From Candidatus Altimarinota bacterium (GTDB lineage Bacteria; Patescibacteriota; Gracilibacteria; BD1-5; UBA6164): a DNA stretch of 26,444 nt. The notes below the pieces were generated by a model. That model had not been told where the DNA came from. It did not search any database and saw only the letters and a program-made list of their open reading frames with translations. The stretch covers positions 1-26,444 of the forward strand of contig JAMOTX010000078.1 in the NCBI GenBank assembly GCA_027062145.1, given 5' to 3'. Positions 16,876 through 25,369 of the stretch are shown here, piece after piece. Position 1 is the first letter of the stretch; each line of letters starts with the position of its first letter. A program made the translations under genes and the position numbers.

Positions 16876-18401
16876 TATTTATTTTTATTAAAGTAAAATT
16901 CTGCTAGCGTTATATTATTTTCTTTTAAATAACTCGCTAATTCAGCTCATACATATCTCCAATGCCATGGTTCTATTTCATATCCATCTATTTTTAATCA
17001 TTTCTGATAAGTATTAGTAAAACCAAATTCTTGAGCATTTTCATTTAACCAATTCGAATAATTTAATAAAACTGGACTTTTTTTCCAATTTAATTCACTT
17101 GATGCTTCAAATATATCGATAGCTAATCATGATTGATGTTCACTATACCCTGCTTTAGAGCAAAGATTATCTGGACAACCTCTATCTTTAATTCATTTTT
17201 GATAAGCATAACTTCTATAAGCACTAACTACTACTAATTTTTTATTAAAATTATACATAAACCTATTTGCCATTTTTTGTAATGCCATATTTGCCTCTTT
17301 TCTAATAATTTGTCTTCATCATTTATTATCAAATACAAATTCACTTCATATTTTTTCTAAATTTTTTGGAATATATTTTTTATCATTAAAACTAACTTTA
17401 GAGTTTACAAATTTTGTAATAGAATTATCTGATTCTAAATCTAAATTATTTATAAAATCTTTATTTTTATTTATTTTTTCTAATTGTTTTTTTCACTCTT
17501 CATTTATATAAATATAATTTTCATCTATATTGAAAATATTTCCATTTAAAAAATTATTAACAATTCATTTTAAAGCATTACCATAAGTATTTATAATATA
17601 ATTATGTCAAAAATCATCTAATTCTATAAAATATTTATCTTTTGAAATAGAAGCATTAAAAACTTCTTTTCATTGATTAAAAGGAACTATTTTATCATTA
17701 TTTCAATGAATTATTAAAACTGGTCTATTTATTTTTTTAACTAATTCTTTAGTATTATATGAATTATTAAGAAACAAATATTTAGCTAGATTAAATCAAA
17801 ATGTTTTTTCTGCCATTTCATATCTAGAAGCAAACGGTGAAACTAAAATTAATTTATCAAAAATATGTTTTGTAGCAAAATCAGTAGCTACTGCAGTTCA
17901 TACACTATATCACCATATTATCAATTTATCATCTTTAATATTTTTTTCTTCCTTTATTTTTTTATAAAAAGCTTCTGAAAAATTATCTACATTTTTTTTA
18001 TATGGAAATCATTCACTTTTTCAATATCCAGGATAATCATAAGCCATCACATTATATCATAATCAATTTATGTATTTTATTTCATTATAAAAATAACTTA
18101 ATGGTCATCCGTTACCATGAAAATAATAAACTGTCTTAACTCATGTTCAAGCAAACATATATAATCAATTTATATTCTTTCAATTACCATCATCTATATT
18201 AATCTCCTCAAAATCTATATTAACTTTCACATGTCATACTACATCTTGAACATTTACAAAAATAGCTGGGAATGTAGCTATAGTTTGAATTGTTTTAGCA
18301 AAACCTACTAATAATAAATATATAAATAAAATAATTAATACTATTCTAATTATTTTTTTATGTTTACATTTATGATTTTTAATTTTATTTAATAATTTCA
18401 T
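16875..18401 (-). CDS. Alpha/beta hydrolase fused to M15-type D,D/L,D-carboxypeptidase
   Basis: The 508-residue protein has an N-terminal membrane segment (about 16-38), then an alpha/beta hydrolase domain. That domain shows oxyanion-hole HGNGGPLSYF (about 91-100), nucleophile elbow WGYSVG (about 162-167, Ser near 165), catalytic Asp in HGNNDKIVPF (about 240-249) and His in DDFGHNYI (about 270-277). A linker of charged residues follows. From about 350 a VanY/LdcB-like peptidase domain appears: VVVSAYRSYAYQKG, zinc motif SEHQSGLAID (about 416-425) and EPWHWRYVG (about 478-486). These are the M15 zinc residues His, Asp and His. The combination suggests a surface enzyme acting on wall peptides and on an ester or lipid. 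It heads the operon 18401-14511, overlapping the next gene by one base. Confidence 0.88.
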
Positions 18402-18425
18402 TTAATTTATTTTATTTTTATATAT

Positions 18426-18450
18426 AAAAAAGAGTATTAAATACTCTTTT
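18426..18450 (-). terminator. Intrinsic terminator of the 18799-18449 gene
   Basis: AAAAGAGTATT pairs with AATACTCTTTT, with a T run on the minus strand. It separates the small secreted protein from the hydrolase operon. Confidence 0.7.
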
Positions 18451-18799
18451 ATTTCCCTTTACACATACAATCTGCTACTTTATTATTTGAATCAATTAAT
18501 GCTTTTAACATATCATTATTTGAATCAATAGATTTTTCCATTAAATCTAGCGTTTTTAGAATATTTTCTTGTGTCATTTCTAAATTTTTACTTTGAATTT
18601 CTTGAGTTTTTACGATTTTATCTGCCATCTCTAAAATTCTATCTGCCATCTCTCCTATTCTATCTGCCATTTTTCATATATCATCAGATAATCTTAAAAT
18701 AGTTGACTGAGTTGTTTTAACATCATCAGTTGCATACATATAATTATTAACTGTAAATATTGATATAAATGCTATTATTACTAAAGTTAAAGTTTTCAT
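18449..18799 (-). CDS. Small secreted coiled-coil protein
   Basis: The 116-residue protein starts with a signal peptide (MKTLTLVIIAFISIFTVNNYMYA, likely cut before TDD). The rest is one long helix: a heptad-repeat stretch KMADRIGEMADRILEMADKI (about 44-63) and further heptads to the end, finishing ADCMCKGK with two cysteines that could make a disulfide dimer. One TGA (Gly) lies just before the repeat. It resembles small secreted coiled-coil surface proteins, with no known family recognised. It comes just downstream of the split KAAAD gene (18817-19416), also an extracytoplasmic-looking product, and could share its transcript. Confidence 0.75.
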
Positions 18800-18816
18800 T
18801 TTTATTAAATTAAATA

Positions 18817-19125
18817 TTAAAATCAAGTTATTGTTGTACTGTCTGCTGCTGCTTTGTCTGCCGCTGCTTTGTCTGCCGCTGCTTTGTCTGCCGCTGCTTT
18901 ATTTGCCGCTGCTTTGTCTGCCGCTGCTTTGTCTGCCGCTGCTTTGTCCATATTATTAACAGAAAATGTATTATTTAAATTATTATTAATACAATCTCTT
19001 TTTTTTGTTTCTGAAATCATAAATTCTTCTTGTAAATTTAGATTTGATTTATATTTTTTCAATAATTCATTTAATTTATCCAAATCTTTTTTATTTAAAC
19101 TATCTCATATTTTTTTTATTTTCTT
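18817..19125 (-). pseudogene. C-terminal part of a split gene, ending in KAAAD repeats
   Basis: This frame follows directly, in phase, on the TAA that ends 19126-19416 and continues to a TAA at 18817. The final TGA is read as Gly, giving TITGF at the end. There is no in-frame ATG; the first usable start would be a TTG at 19083. The upstream sequence KKIKKIGDSLNKKDLDKLNE reads smoothly through the break. It is Lys-rich and helical, with a single Cys, then seven KAAAD-type repeats. I read it as the tail of one 199-codon gene broken by a nonsense change, or as a readthrough product. Independent expression from the TTG is the alternative. Confidence 0.6.
18841..18945. repeat. Seven 15-bp tandem repeats coding KAAAD
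   Basis: Seven copies of a 15-base unit (GTCTGCCGCTGCTTT on the plus strand) lie here; the first differs at one base and the fifth (18901-18915) at two. The array is far richer in G+C than its surroundings and keeps frame, encoding Lys-Ala-Ala-Ala-Asp/Asn in the minus-strand protein. Such an array may vary in copy number. Confidence 0.9.
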
Positions 19126-19416
19126 TTAAGATATATACATATCTCTATTTAATCTTGATCATACTGTTAATAAATATTTTCAATTTTCATTTAATTTATA
19201 AATACTAGATCATAAATCTCAACTTTTATTGTATCAACTAATATTTTTTTTATAATCATTTAAATCTATTCAATATTCTTTTTCTATTTTACTAATTTCA
19301 TCATCACTACTATCTGAAGTATATATCTTACTAAATTCATTAGCTATTTCAGTATGATATATTCATCAAATAACTGCCGTAGAAGATAAAATCAAAGCAA
19401 TTATAAATGGAATCAT
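19126..19416 (-). CDS. Small anchored protein, N-terminal part of a split gene
   Basis: The 96 residues begin with a hydrophobic anchor or signal (MIPFIIALILSSTAVIGGIYH). The rest is helical and charged (KIEKEYGIDLNDYKKNISGY and more), ending RLNRDMYIS before TAA. Seven TGA codons give glycine. The frame stays open past the TAA for another 102 codons (18817-19125), which lack an ATG, so the TAA at 19126-19128 is probably a nonsense change in a longer gene. The whole product would be a membrane-anchored helical protein with an alanine-rich tail. Family unknown. Confidence 0.65.
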
Positions 19417-19478
19417 TTTTATTTTTTATTATATAATTTTAAATAATATACAAATATAAATAATATTTTCAATAAGTT

Positions 19479-20069
19479 TTATAAATCAATTTCAAACCTA
19501 TTTTCTTCTCAAGAAAAAATATTTTTTATTATATTTAGTATATCTATAAGTTTCGTTTCTGTAAATCTTTTATCTAATTTTATTTTTCAATCATGAAATC
19601 AAGTTTCAACTATTTTTGGATTCAAAATATAAATTTTTTTTCATTCACTTTTAAGTCATCCTGCCAATCCTCTAAGTCAAAATTTTGATGCTTGATAAAC
19701 AGCCGCATCTTTCATGAATTTTTTAGAAATAATTGATCAAATAAAAATTATTTTTGTACCTTTATTTATATTATTTTCTAAAACTTTAAGTAACCTAATA
19801 TTTCAAAGTAAATTAGTATTTATAATATTTTCATACTTTTCTAAATTATTTTCTTCAAATTTTCAAAATTCCCCTACTCAAGCATTCAATATTAAATAAT
19901 CTAATTTTTTATCTCAAATATTTTCTTGCAACTTATTAAAAGTTTCTTTTATAGATAAATCATATCAATTACTTTTTGAAAAACCCAAAATAGAATAATT
20001 ATTTTTCAAATTATCCTCCAAATATTTTCATATTCATCTAGTATTTCATGTAAGTAAAATATTTTTCAT
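19479..20069 (-). CDS. Short-chain dehydrogenase/reductase (SDR)
   Basis: SDRs are NAD(P)-dependent oxidoreductases of the Rossmann fold. The 196-residue protein shows the cofactor motif TGNTRGIG (about 7-14), the NAG motif LILNAGVGEFG (about 59-69), catalytic Ser in IFIGSIIS and YQASK (about 123-127) for Tyr and Lys. Many of the glycines are TGA, including those in TGNTRGIG. At 196 residues it is shorter than the usual 240-260, lacking some of the C-terminal substrate loop, so substrate cannot be told. The ATG shares a base with the stop of the radical SAM gene (TAATG at 20067-20071). It is the last gene of a three-gene operon. Confidence 0.88.
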
Positions 20070-21142
20070 TATTTCTTATCTAAACATATAAAACATTCTT
20101 TATCTAAATCTCTAAAAATATTATAAAAATAATCTCTCATTTCTCTTTTTTCTCTTATAAAAATTCAGTCTTCATCTTTTAATCTATACAAGATATCAAG
20201 CTTAGGATATTTTTTTAAAATATTATTATAATCAGATTTTGTATAAAGTAATCCTGAAACAAAAGTAGAAGAGACTCTTTTTATATCTATTCTAGTTTTT
20301 ATTTCTTTTACAAACTCACCATAAATTTCTTTATAGTTTTTTACTGGTAAAAGTGGTAAAAACCTAAGTCAAACATTATAACCTTTATCGAGTAAAATAT
20401 TGATTGATTTTATTCTTTCATCTAAAGATGAAGTTCAATGTTCATATTTTTCTATTAAATCTTGAGGATTAAGTGAAAACGCAAATTCTGTATTTTTTGG
20501 AATAAATCATAAGTCTAAAATAGCTTTTATATTAGCCGATTTTGTCCTAACTTCCATCATAGAAGGTATAAAATTTTCTCAAGTTCTAATTTTATGAAAA
20601 GGTGAATTTATCTTTTCAAAAAAAGGAACAAAGTTTTTTAAAAAATAAGAGATATTATCCATTCATAAAATATCAGAATAATCACTTGAATAAAACCATA
20701 TTTTATCTTTATATTTTAAATCGGTTTTAATATTTAATTCATAATCATTTCAATCCTCTTTTTCATCTAAACTAACTCATATATTCTTTACCTTATCTTC
20801 AATTTGCAGTCTTATTTCATCATAATTTATGAAATAGATTGGTACATCATTTTTGAAAGCTCATTTCAAAAAGCAATAAGAACAATCAAAAATACAATTT
20901 AAACTAGTCTTAAAGAAATAAGAAGTTTTATCATTGTGTCAATATCAATTAGGAGCATTTGTAATAGCAGCAGAATTAAGTTTTGCTACTACAAAACTAT
21001 TTTTATTTGATCAAAGTGGTAATTCTTTATCAAATAAATTTTTATAATTATCAATCCAAATAATATCTGAATTTTTAAATTTATCTAAAATTATTTTAGT
21101 TTGTTTATAATTTTTTGCTTGTTTTTCTATATATATTATCAT
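20069..21142 (-). CDS. Spore photoproduct lyase-like radical SAM enzyme
   Basis: Radical SAM proteins cleave SAM at a 4Fe-4S cluster; spore photoproduct lyase (SPL) repairs a UV-made thymine dimer. The 357-residue protein has TSLNCIFDCSYCFLKGAF with Cys83, Cys87 and Cys90 (CxxxCxxC). The C-terminal half has an SPL-like run: FSLNPQDLIEKYEHGTSSLD followed by ERIKSINILLDKGYNVGLRF, close to the family's SLNP...E..T.sl.eR...GY. The length matches SPL-family members. It is sandwiched between a nucleoside phosphorylase-like gene (1-base gap) and the SDR (1-base overlap). CPR members of the family exist in non-sporulating cells, where the substrate is unknown. The C-terminus CFICLDKK adds two cysteines. 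Radical SAM assignment is secure; SPL activity is not. Confidence 0.82.
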
Positions 21143-21143
21143 A

Positions 21144-21929
21144 TTATTTATCTTCTAAATATTTATCTAAATGGTTTAAAAATTTTCTTGATTCTTGTTT
21201 TGTATTTTTTATTTCTTTTAAACTACGAGTATAATCATAAAAATAATTTTCAAAACTTTTTCAAGTAAGTACTTCATATTTATTATATAATTTTTTAAAA
21301 ATTAATTCTTGAGTAAATGAAAATCAGAAATAATTATTATATTTTGATAAATCAATATTTCAAAAATTATTTTTTTCTAAATACTCTTCTATTATTTCTA
21401 ATAATTTTTTATAATTTATATTTTTACTTAGATATTTTTCAGCTTTTTTATAATCAAAATTTTTAGTTTCATCTCCTATTTTATCTACTGGTATTTTTAA
21501 TATAACTCTTGGAATTTTAAAACTCTCACATACTTTTTCAAATCAATATGCTTCCATATCTACGTATTCTTCATCTTTTAAGATTTTATTATCTGAAATA
21601 ATATTATCACTAGTCAAAATACTAGTTAAATCTCAAAATTTAATTAACGTAGGTATAATTAATTCATCATTATTAGAAAGATTTAAAATTCTAGCGATTT
21701 GAATAAAGTCTAATTTATTTTTTTTGTATCAACAAACTCAGATATTTATTATAAAATCGAATTTACCTTCTTTTTCTAAAAATTTTGTAAGATTTAAAAT
21801 CATATTATAATTTCAAATTCAAACACTTAAAAAACTAAGCTTAATATCATTAAACTTATTATTTTTTATTTCTTTTTTTATAGGATTTAATTCCTGAGAC
21901 AAAGCTCAAACAATTAATATTTTTTTCAT
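21144..21929 (-). CDS. Nucleoside phosphorylase/MTAN-like protein with helical extension
   Basis: The 261-residue protein begins MKKILIVGALSQELNPIKKE, the usual first strand of purine nucleoside phosphorylase/MTAN-type enzymes, with SVGIGNYN (about 35-42) and NIGVCGYKK (about 62-70) as further family positions. The nucleoside-binding site appears as YVDMEAYGFEKVC (about 121-133), matching VDMEGAA..., followed by IPRVILKIPVDKIGDE, where the family has a catalytic Asp. The C-terminal third is a charged helical extension not typical of the family. It heads an operon with the radical SAM enzyme and SDR. MTAN-type enzymes remove 5'-deoxyadenosine, a by-product of radical SAM chemistry, so the pairing makes metabolic sense, though this is inference. 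Confidence 0.75.
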
Positions 21930-21987
21930 ATATAATCATTTATTATCATAGATATAATACACTTTTATAGTAAAAATTCAATTATAA

Positions 21988-22022
21988 AAAAAAGAACTTA
22001 TTTTTATAATAAGTTCTTTTTT
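21988..22022. terminator. Intrinsic terminator of the 22027-22188 gene
   Basis: AAAAAAGAACTTAT and ATAAGTTCTTTTTT flank a seven-base loop just past the stop at 22027. It insulates the next operon. Confidence 0.75.
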
Positions 22023-22026
22023 AAAA

Positions 22027-22188
22027 TTATTTACCTTTTTTTTCTTTAGTAGAATCTAATCATTTTTCAATATCATTTTGCATTCAAGTAACAACATCTG
22101 CAATTGCTCATATTGCTGATTTTAATCACTTATTTTTTTGAATAGTTTCTAATGTATCATCTGGAATTTCAATTTTTATTAAAGCCAT
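22027..22188 (-). CDS. Small 53-residue protein
   Basis: With UGA = Gly this reads MALIKIEIPDDTLETIQKNK and then GLKSAIGAIADVVTGMQNDI before a Lys-rich tail KEKKGK. There are no Cys residues. A strand-helix pattern with IPDDTLETI resembles short ribbon-helix-helix or antitoxin-like N-termini, but only faintly. An alternative ATG five codons upstream (22203) would give 58 residues; I prefer 22188 because MALIKIEIP looks like a natural start. It follows the 288-residue gene by 17 bases and is likely in the same transcript. Confidence 0.6.
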
Positions 22189-22205
22189 TGTATTTTTTTT
22201 CATTT

Positions 22206-23072
22206 TTAAAATTTATTTAATAATCTGTTAACTTTCGATTTTGTATCATCCATAACATGGGATAATTCAAATGTTCTTTTTCAGCTATCTAATCATTTAA
22301 TATCCTCTATTGCATATTCAAAGTTTTCACTTATTTCTTCATTATCTAAAAGGTGTCCTTCTTCTAATACACTTATGAAAAAATTATTTGTAAAACTATA
22401 TGCTAAATCTCTTGAGAGTTTCATAACCACTCTTGGAATTTTTCATAACTTTTTTTTATTTTTTTTCTCGTAATATTTTTTATAATCTTCAGGATATGAA
22501 TATTTTTTAAAATTTTTAGTTAATGAATCTGCTCATCTCTCAGAAATTGTAAAATCAATTCAAACAACCTCTGAAACATTTCACTGCTCATCATGAAACT
22601 CTGCAATATAATCAATTCAAGAAGTAATGTCATCAAAATTAGAAGTTTTTCTAACCCTAACATCATAATCTCTTTTTTCGAATTCATTTTGTAAAAGTCT
22701 TCCTATTGCAATTTCAACCAATCACATCAGATCCTCTTTTCATTTACTTAAACTGATTTTTTCAAAAATTCATTGCCATTTCTTTGATAATTTATGCTCA
22801 GTTTCTGGGTATGAATATATTATTTGATAACTACTATACCAATTCATAAGATTTGATATATCTTCATCATCTAATTTAACTCAATTAAAATTAATCATAT
22901 CACTTTTTATGACCTGACCAATAGGTTTCAAATATTTTAAATTTAAAACTTCATTTGGATCAGGAACTACTAAATCACTATCAATACTTTTATAAATATC
23001 AGGAGAATACATAAAACTTAATTTAAATGTTATATTTAAATTAAGTTTACCATATTTAAAATTATATAACAA
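22206..23072 (-). CDS. Unknown 288-residue protein, possibly nuclease-like
   Basis: The frame is continuous only with UGA = Gly. The N-terminal 60 residues are beta-like (KYGKLNLNITFKLSFMYSPD). A mixed middle region includes AIGRLLQNEFEKRDYDVRV, then ITSGIDYIAEFHDEQGNV and VSEVVGIDFTIS. That last pair, a Gly-Ile-Asp, a Glu and a second hydrophobic-Asp strand, recalls PD-(D/E)XK folds, though the catalytic Lys is not at the usual place. The C-terminal part is helical. No membrane segment is visible. It lies directly downstream of the fur-like gene on the same strand (stop of fur 31 bases upstream of its ATG), so co-expression is possible. I do not recognise a family. Confidence 0.6.
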
Positions 23073-23102
23073 AAAACTGAAAGAAATCTTACAGTTTACT
23101 TA

Positions 23103-23447
23103 TTAAATACTAAATTCTCAAAAAATTTTAATATCTATATCAGATACTTTAAATCATTTTGGTAAATTAGGGATAGATATATTTTCATCTAAATCCTTAA
23201 TCTCTCAAGTATTATTATCTATTAAATGAATATGATTTCATTTATTTTTCTCAAAATAAGCCTTTTTTCATATTCAATTAACTTTTCTTAAATCACCTTT
23301 TTCAACAAGTTCTTCAACATTTCTATAAATAGATGACTTTCATGCTTCAGGATATTTTTTAGAAATAATATCATAAATTTCTGCAACTGTTAGATGTTTA
23401 CAGTCACATATATCAATTATTTCATTTGTATAATAATGTGTTTTCAT
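23103..23447 (-). CDS. Fur-family regulator without the CxxC zinc motif
   Basis: Fur/PerR proteins are metal-sensing repressors. The 114-residue protein has the winged-helix segment HLTVAEIYDIISKKYPEAGK with SSIYRNVEELVEKGDLRKV following (about 18-56), a strong match to the family's recognition part. The next segment, NHIHLIDNNTGEIKDLDE, lines up with the usual HHHLIC..CG..., but both cysteines are replaced (Asp77 and Thr80), so the structural zinc site is missing. Cys14 and Cys16 are the only cysteines. The C-terminal dimer domain is shortened. Seven of its eight glycines are TGA. It is divergent from the peroxiredoxin, and two Fur-type palindromes lie between them, so it probably controls itself and prx. 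Fur or PerR identity is open. Confidence 0.85.
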
Positions 23448-23510
23448 TATATATTTTTTAATATTAGTTTCGTTTATAATAAATAAAAAATAAGATATAG
23501 CAAATCTTTT

Positions 23511-23525
23511 TGAGAATAGTTCTCA
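23511..23525. promoter_or_regulatory. Fur-type palindrome, fur-proximal
   Basis: TGAGAATAGTTCTCA is a 7-1-7 palindrome of the Fur/PerR class, with only the middle base unpaired. It lies 64 bases upstream of the fur-like start codon and could repress that gene. Confidence 0.75.
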
Positions 23526-23533
23526 TTTTTCTT

Positions 23534-23560
23534 TTGACATTAAATTAAAAATCATATACT
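23534..23560 (+). promoter_or_regulatory. Possible promoter of the peroxiredoxin gene
   Basis: TTGACA (23534-23539) and TATACT (23555-23560) are 15 bases apart, a little short. The second Fur-type palindrome begins nine bases after the -10, at the expected start point, so a bound repressor would block transcription. Confidence 0.45.
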
Positions 23561-23568
23561 ATATGATA

Positions 23569-23583
23569 TGAGAATAATTCTCA
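23569..23583. promoter_or_regulatory. Fur-type palindrome, prx-proximal
   Basis: TGAGAATAATTCTCA is a perfect 7-1-7 palindrome. It lies 30 bases before the peroxiredoxin ATG, at the likely transcription start. It matches the 23511-23525 copy except at one base. Confidence 0.8.
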
Positions 23584-23612
23584 TTATAAATTTTAATAAA
23601 TAATTATATATT

Positions 23613-24272
23613 ATGGAAAACATAGTAAACACTCCTAGAATACCTTTAATTGGTGAACACGCTCCTGCATTTTCATGTGCATCTACAACTGGTCCTATTA
23701 ACTTCCCTGAGGATTATAAAGGAAGATGGGTTATATTATTTTCACATCCTGCAGATTTTACTCCAGTATGTACTACAGAATTTATTTGATTTCAAGCTAA
23801 AAAATCTGAATTCGATAAAAGAAATACTGATTTAATTGGTTATTCTGTTGATGGTATTCATTCACATATTGCCTGGGTAAAAAATATTAAAGAAAAATTT
23901 AATATAGATATAGAATTTCCTATTGCTGCACATCCATCAATTGCAACTAATTATGGTATGATGCAACCATCAGCAGATGATTCACATACTGTTAGAGCTG
24001 TATTCATAATTAATCCTAAAGGACAAATTGCTGCACTTATGTATTATCCTCTTTCAAATGGTAGAAATATAGATGAAATATTAAGATTAGTTGATTCTCT
24101 ACAAATGACAGCTGAACATGGTAGAGCTACTCCTGCTAACTGGCCAAATAATGATATTTTTGGATCAGATGTAATTGTACCACCAGCAACATCAATGGCT
24201 GAATCTGAAGCAAATCCTGCTAAATATGAACATAAAGATTGGTATTTATGTACTGAAAAAATGCCTAAATAA
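23613..24272 (+). CDS. 1-Cys peroxiredoxin, Prx6 type
   Basis: Peroxiredoxins reduce hydrogen peroxide and organic peroxides through an active Cys. The 219-residue protein has the active-site segment [17 protein letters not shown] with Cys53 and the expected Pro and Thr. The C-terminal half carries [22 protein letters not shown] and [12 protein letters not shown], typical of Prx6. It has 219 residues, the usual Prx6 length. Two further cysteines (Cys22 and one in WYLCTEK) exist, so a 2-Cys-like mechanism is not excluded. The ATG at 23613 has no Shine-Dalgarno site. Its glycine codons are GGN except one TGA (in EFIGFQ), unlike the fur gene, which suggests a fairly recent arrival. Divergent from fur; the Fur-type boxes lie between. 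It ends in a hairpin shared with yaaA. Confidence 0.94.
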
Positions 24273-24275
24273 TAA

Positions 24276-24310
24276 AAAAAATAGTTAGAATTTAATTCTA
24301 ACTATTTTTT
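24276..24310. terminator. Bidirectional terminator between prx and yaaA
   Basis: AAAAAATAGTTAGAATT and its exact reverse complement surround one T. The yaaA stop codon (24298-24300) lies within the stem. Confidence 0.85.
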
Positions 24311-25020
24311 ATTATATTAATATCTATAATCTCTCAATTATTAACAATATCTCATCAAAATTGTTCAATCTTTGTTAAATTATTTTCGCAAATATTTTTA
24401 ATCCATTCTCCTTTTATTTTCTTTACTCAATGAGAGACTAAACTTCAATCTTCTTTTAAAAAATTTATATTTATTATTTTTATTCAAGCATCTGATAATA
24501 TTTTTCTTTTATGAATATGCTTTTTACACTTAGCAAGTCCCAATAGTTTTGAATAACTTATTGGTAATAAATTTACAATATAATCTGGTTTTAAATCAAC
24601 TATGTTATCAGCTATTTTTTCTCACCAAAAATCAAAAAGTCATTTTGTATCAATTGGCAATTTATAATTTCATATCTTATCAAGTGGTTTAACTATTCAA
24701 TACATTCAAGATAAAATTAAAAATTTTTCTTCAAAAAATACTTTTCATTTAATTTCCATTCAAGAATAATCAATAGCATTAAACATTACTCATGAATATC
24801 TTTTTATTCATTCTAAATATTCACTTTGCTTAGAGTCACATAAAGATTTATTTAAATCTATTCATTCAATGAATCTATCTCATTTACATTTTAAATCTTT
24901 TTCATCAACATTTATAGCTAATTCACATGGTTTTTTAAAAGAAAAACTAATATTTTCTTTTTTAAATTCTCATCATTTATTCTTCCCCTCACTTGGAGGC
25001 AATAAAAATAATATTTTCAT
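24298..25020 (-). CDS. yaaA: Peroxide stress protein YaaA
   Basis: YaaA (UPF0246/DUF328) lowers free iron and limits Fenton damage during peroxide stress in E. coli and is under OxyR there. The 240-residue protein has the family start LFLLPPSEGKNKGG (about 4-17), RYSGVMFNAIDYSG (about 75-88) and the long conserved segment FLILSGMYGIVKPLDKIGNY with KLPIDTKGLFDFWGEKI just after (about 101-136), in which several glycines are TGA and the Trp is TGG. The C-terminus is shorter than in E. coli (258 residues). It is three genes into a minus-strand run after murF and a small unknown, and converges on the peroxiredoxin. Its place beside prx and a Fur-like gene supports a peroxide or iron defence role. 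Secure assignment. Confidence 0.93.
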
Positions 25021-25024
25021 AAAT

Positions 25025-25354
25025 TTATTTATTAATTATTTTGTTTATTTTATTTTTAATAATATCAATTATTTTAACATCACAAATTATTTTTAAATAG
25101 TTATCTCATAAATCAATCACAATTGAATTAGATCAAAGAAAATTAATTTCTGTTAAACTATAATCAATACCTAGATTATCTAAAATTTTTTCAATATTAT
25201 CTCATATATTTTCATAATATTCTATATTAGTAATTAGTATATTATTTCTTTCTAATTTTAAATTATTTTCTCAAATTAACTCTCTAATATTATTTAGTAT
25301 ATTAAACTCGTTTGGAGTTAATTTATAAGCATCTGTTTCATATATATTTTCCAT
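25025..25354 (-). CDS. Small unknown protein between murF and yaaA
   Basis: The 109-residue protein starts MENIYETDAYKLTPNEFNIL and is charged, helical and rich in Asn and Ile. A more beta-like second half contains NSIVIDLGDNYLKIICDVK. Four glycines are TGA. It has no signal peptide, and no domain I recognise. It starts 15 bases after the murF stop and ends four bases before yaaA, so the three are very likely one transcript. A role in wall synthesis or stress is a guess from position only. Confidence 0.65.
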
Positions 25355-25369
25355 AATATTTTTTATTAA

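Noticed and set aside
18841..18945. CRISPR array
   Set aside because: The units are contiguous 15-mers without spacers and keep a coding frame.
18854..19129. Plus-strand alanine/leucine-rich ORF
   Set aside because: It is the mirror of the KAAAD tandem array and its split gene, and has no other support.
22881..23072. Separate 63-codon gene ending at a TGA
   Set aside because: The TGA is a glycine codon and the frame continues to 22206.
23958..24272. Separate 104-codon gene
   Set aside because: It is only the C-terminal part of the peroxiredoxin; reading the TGA at 23788 as Gly gives the whole protein from 23613.
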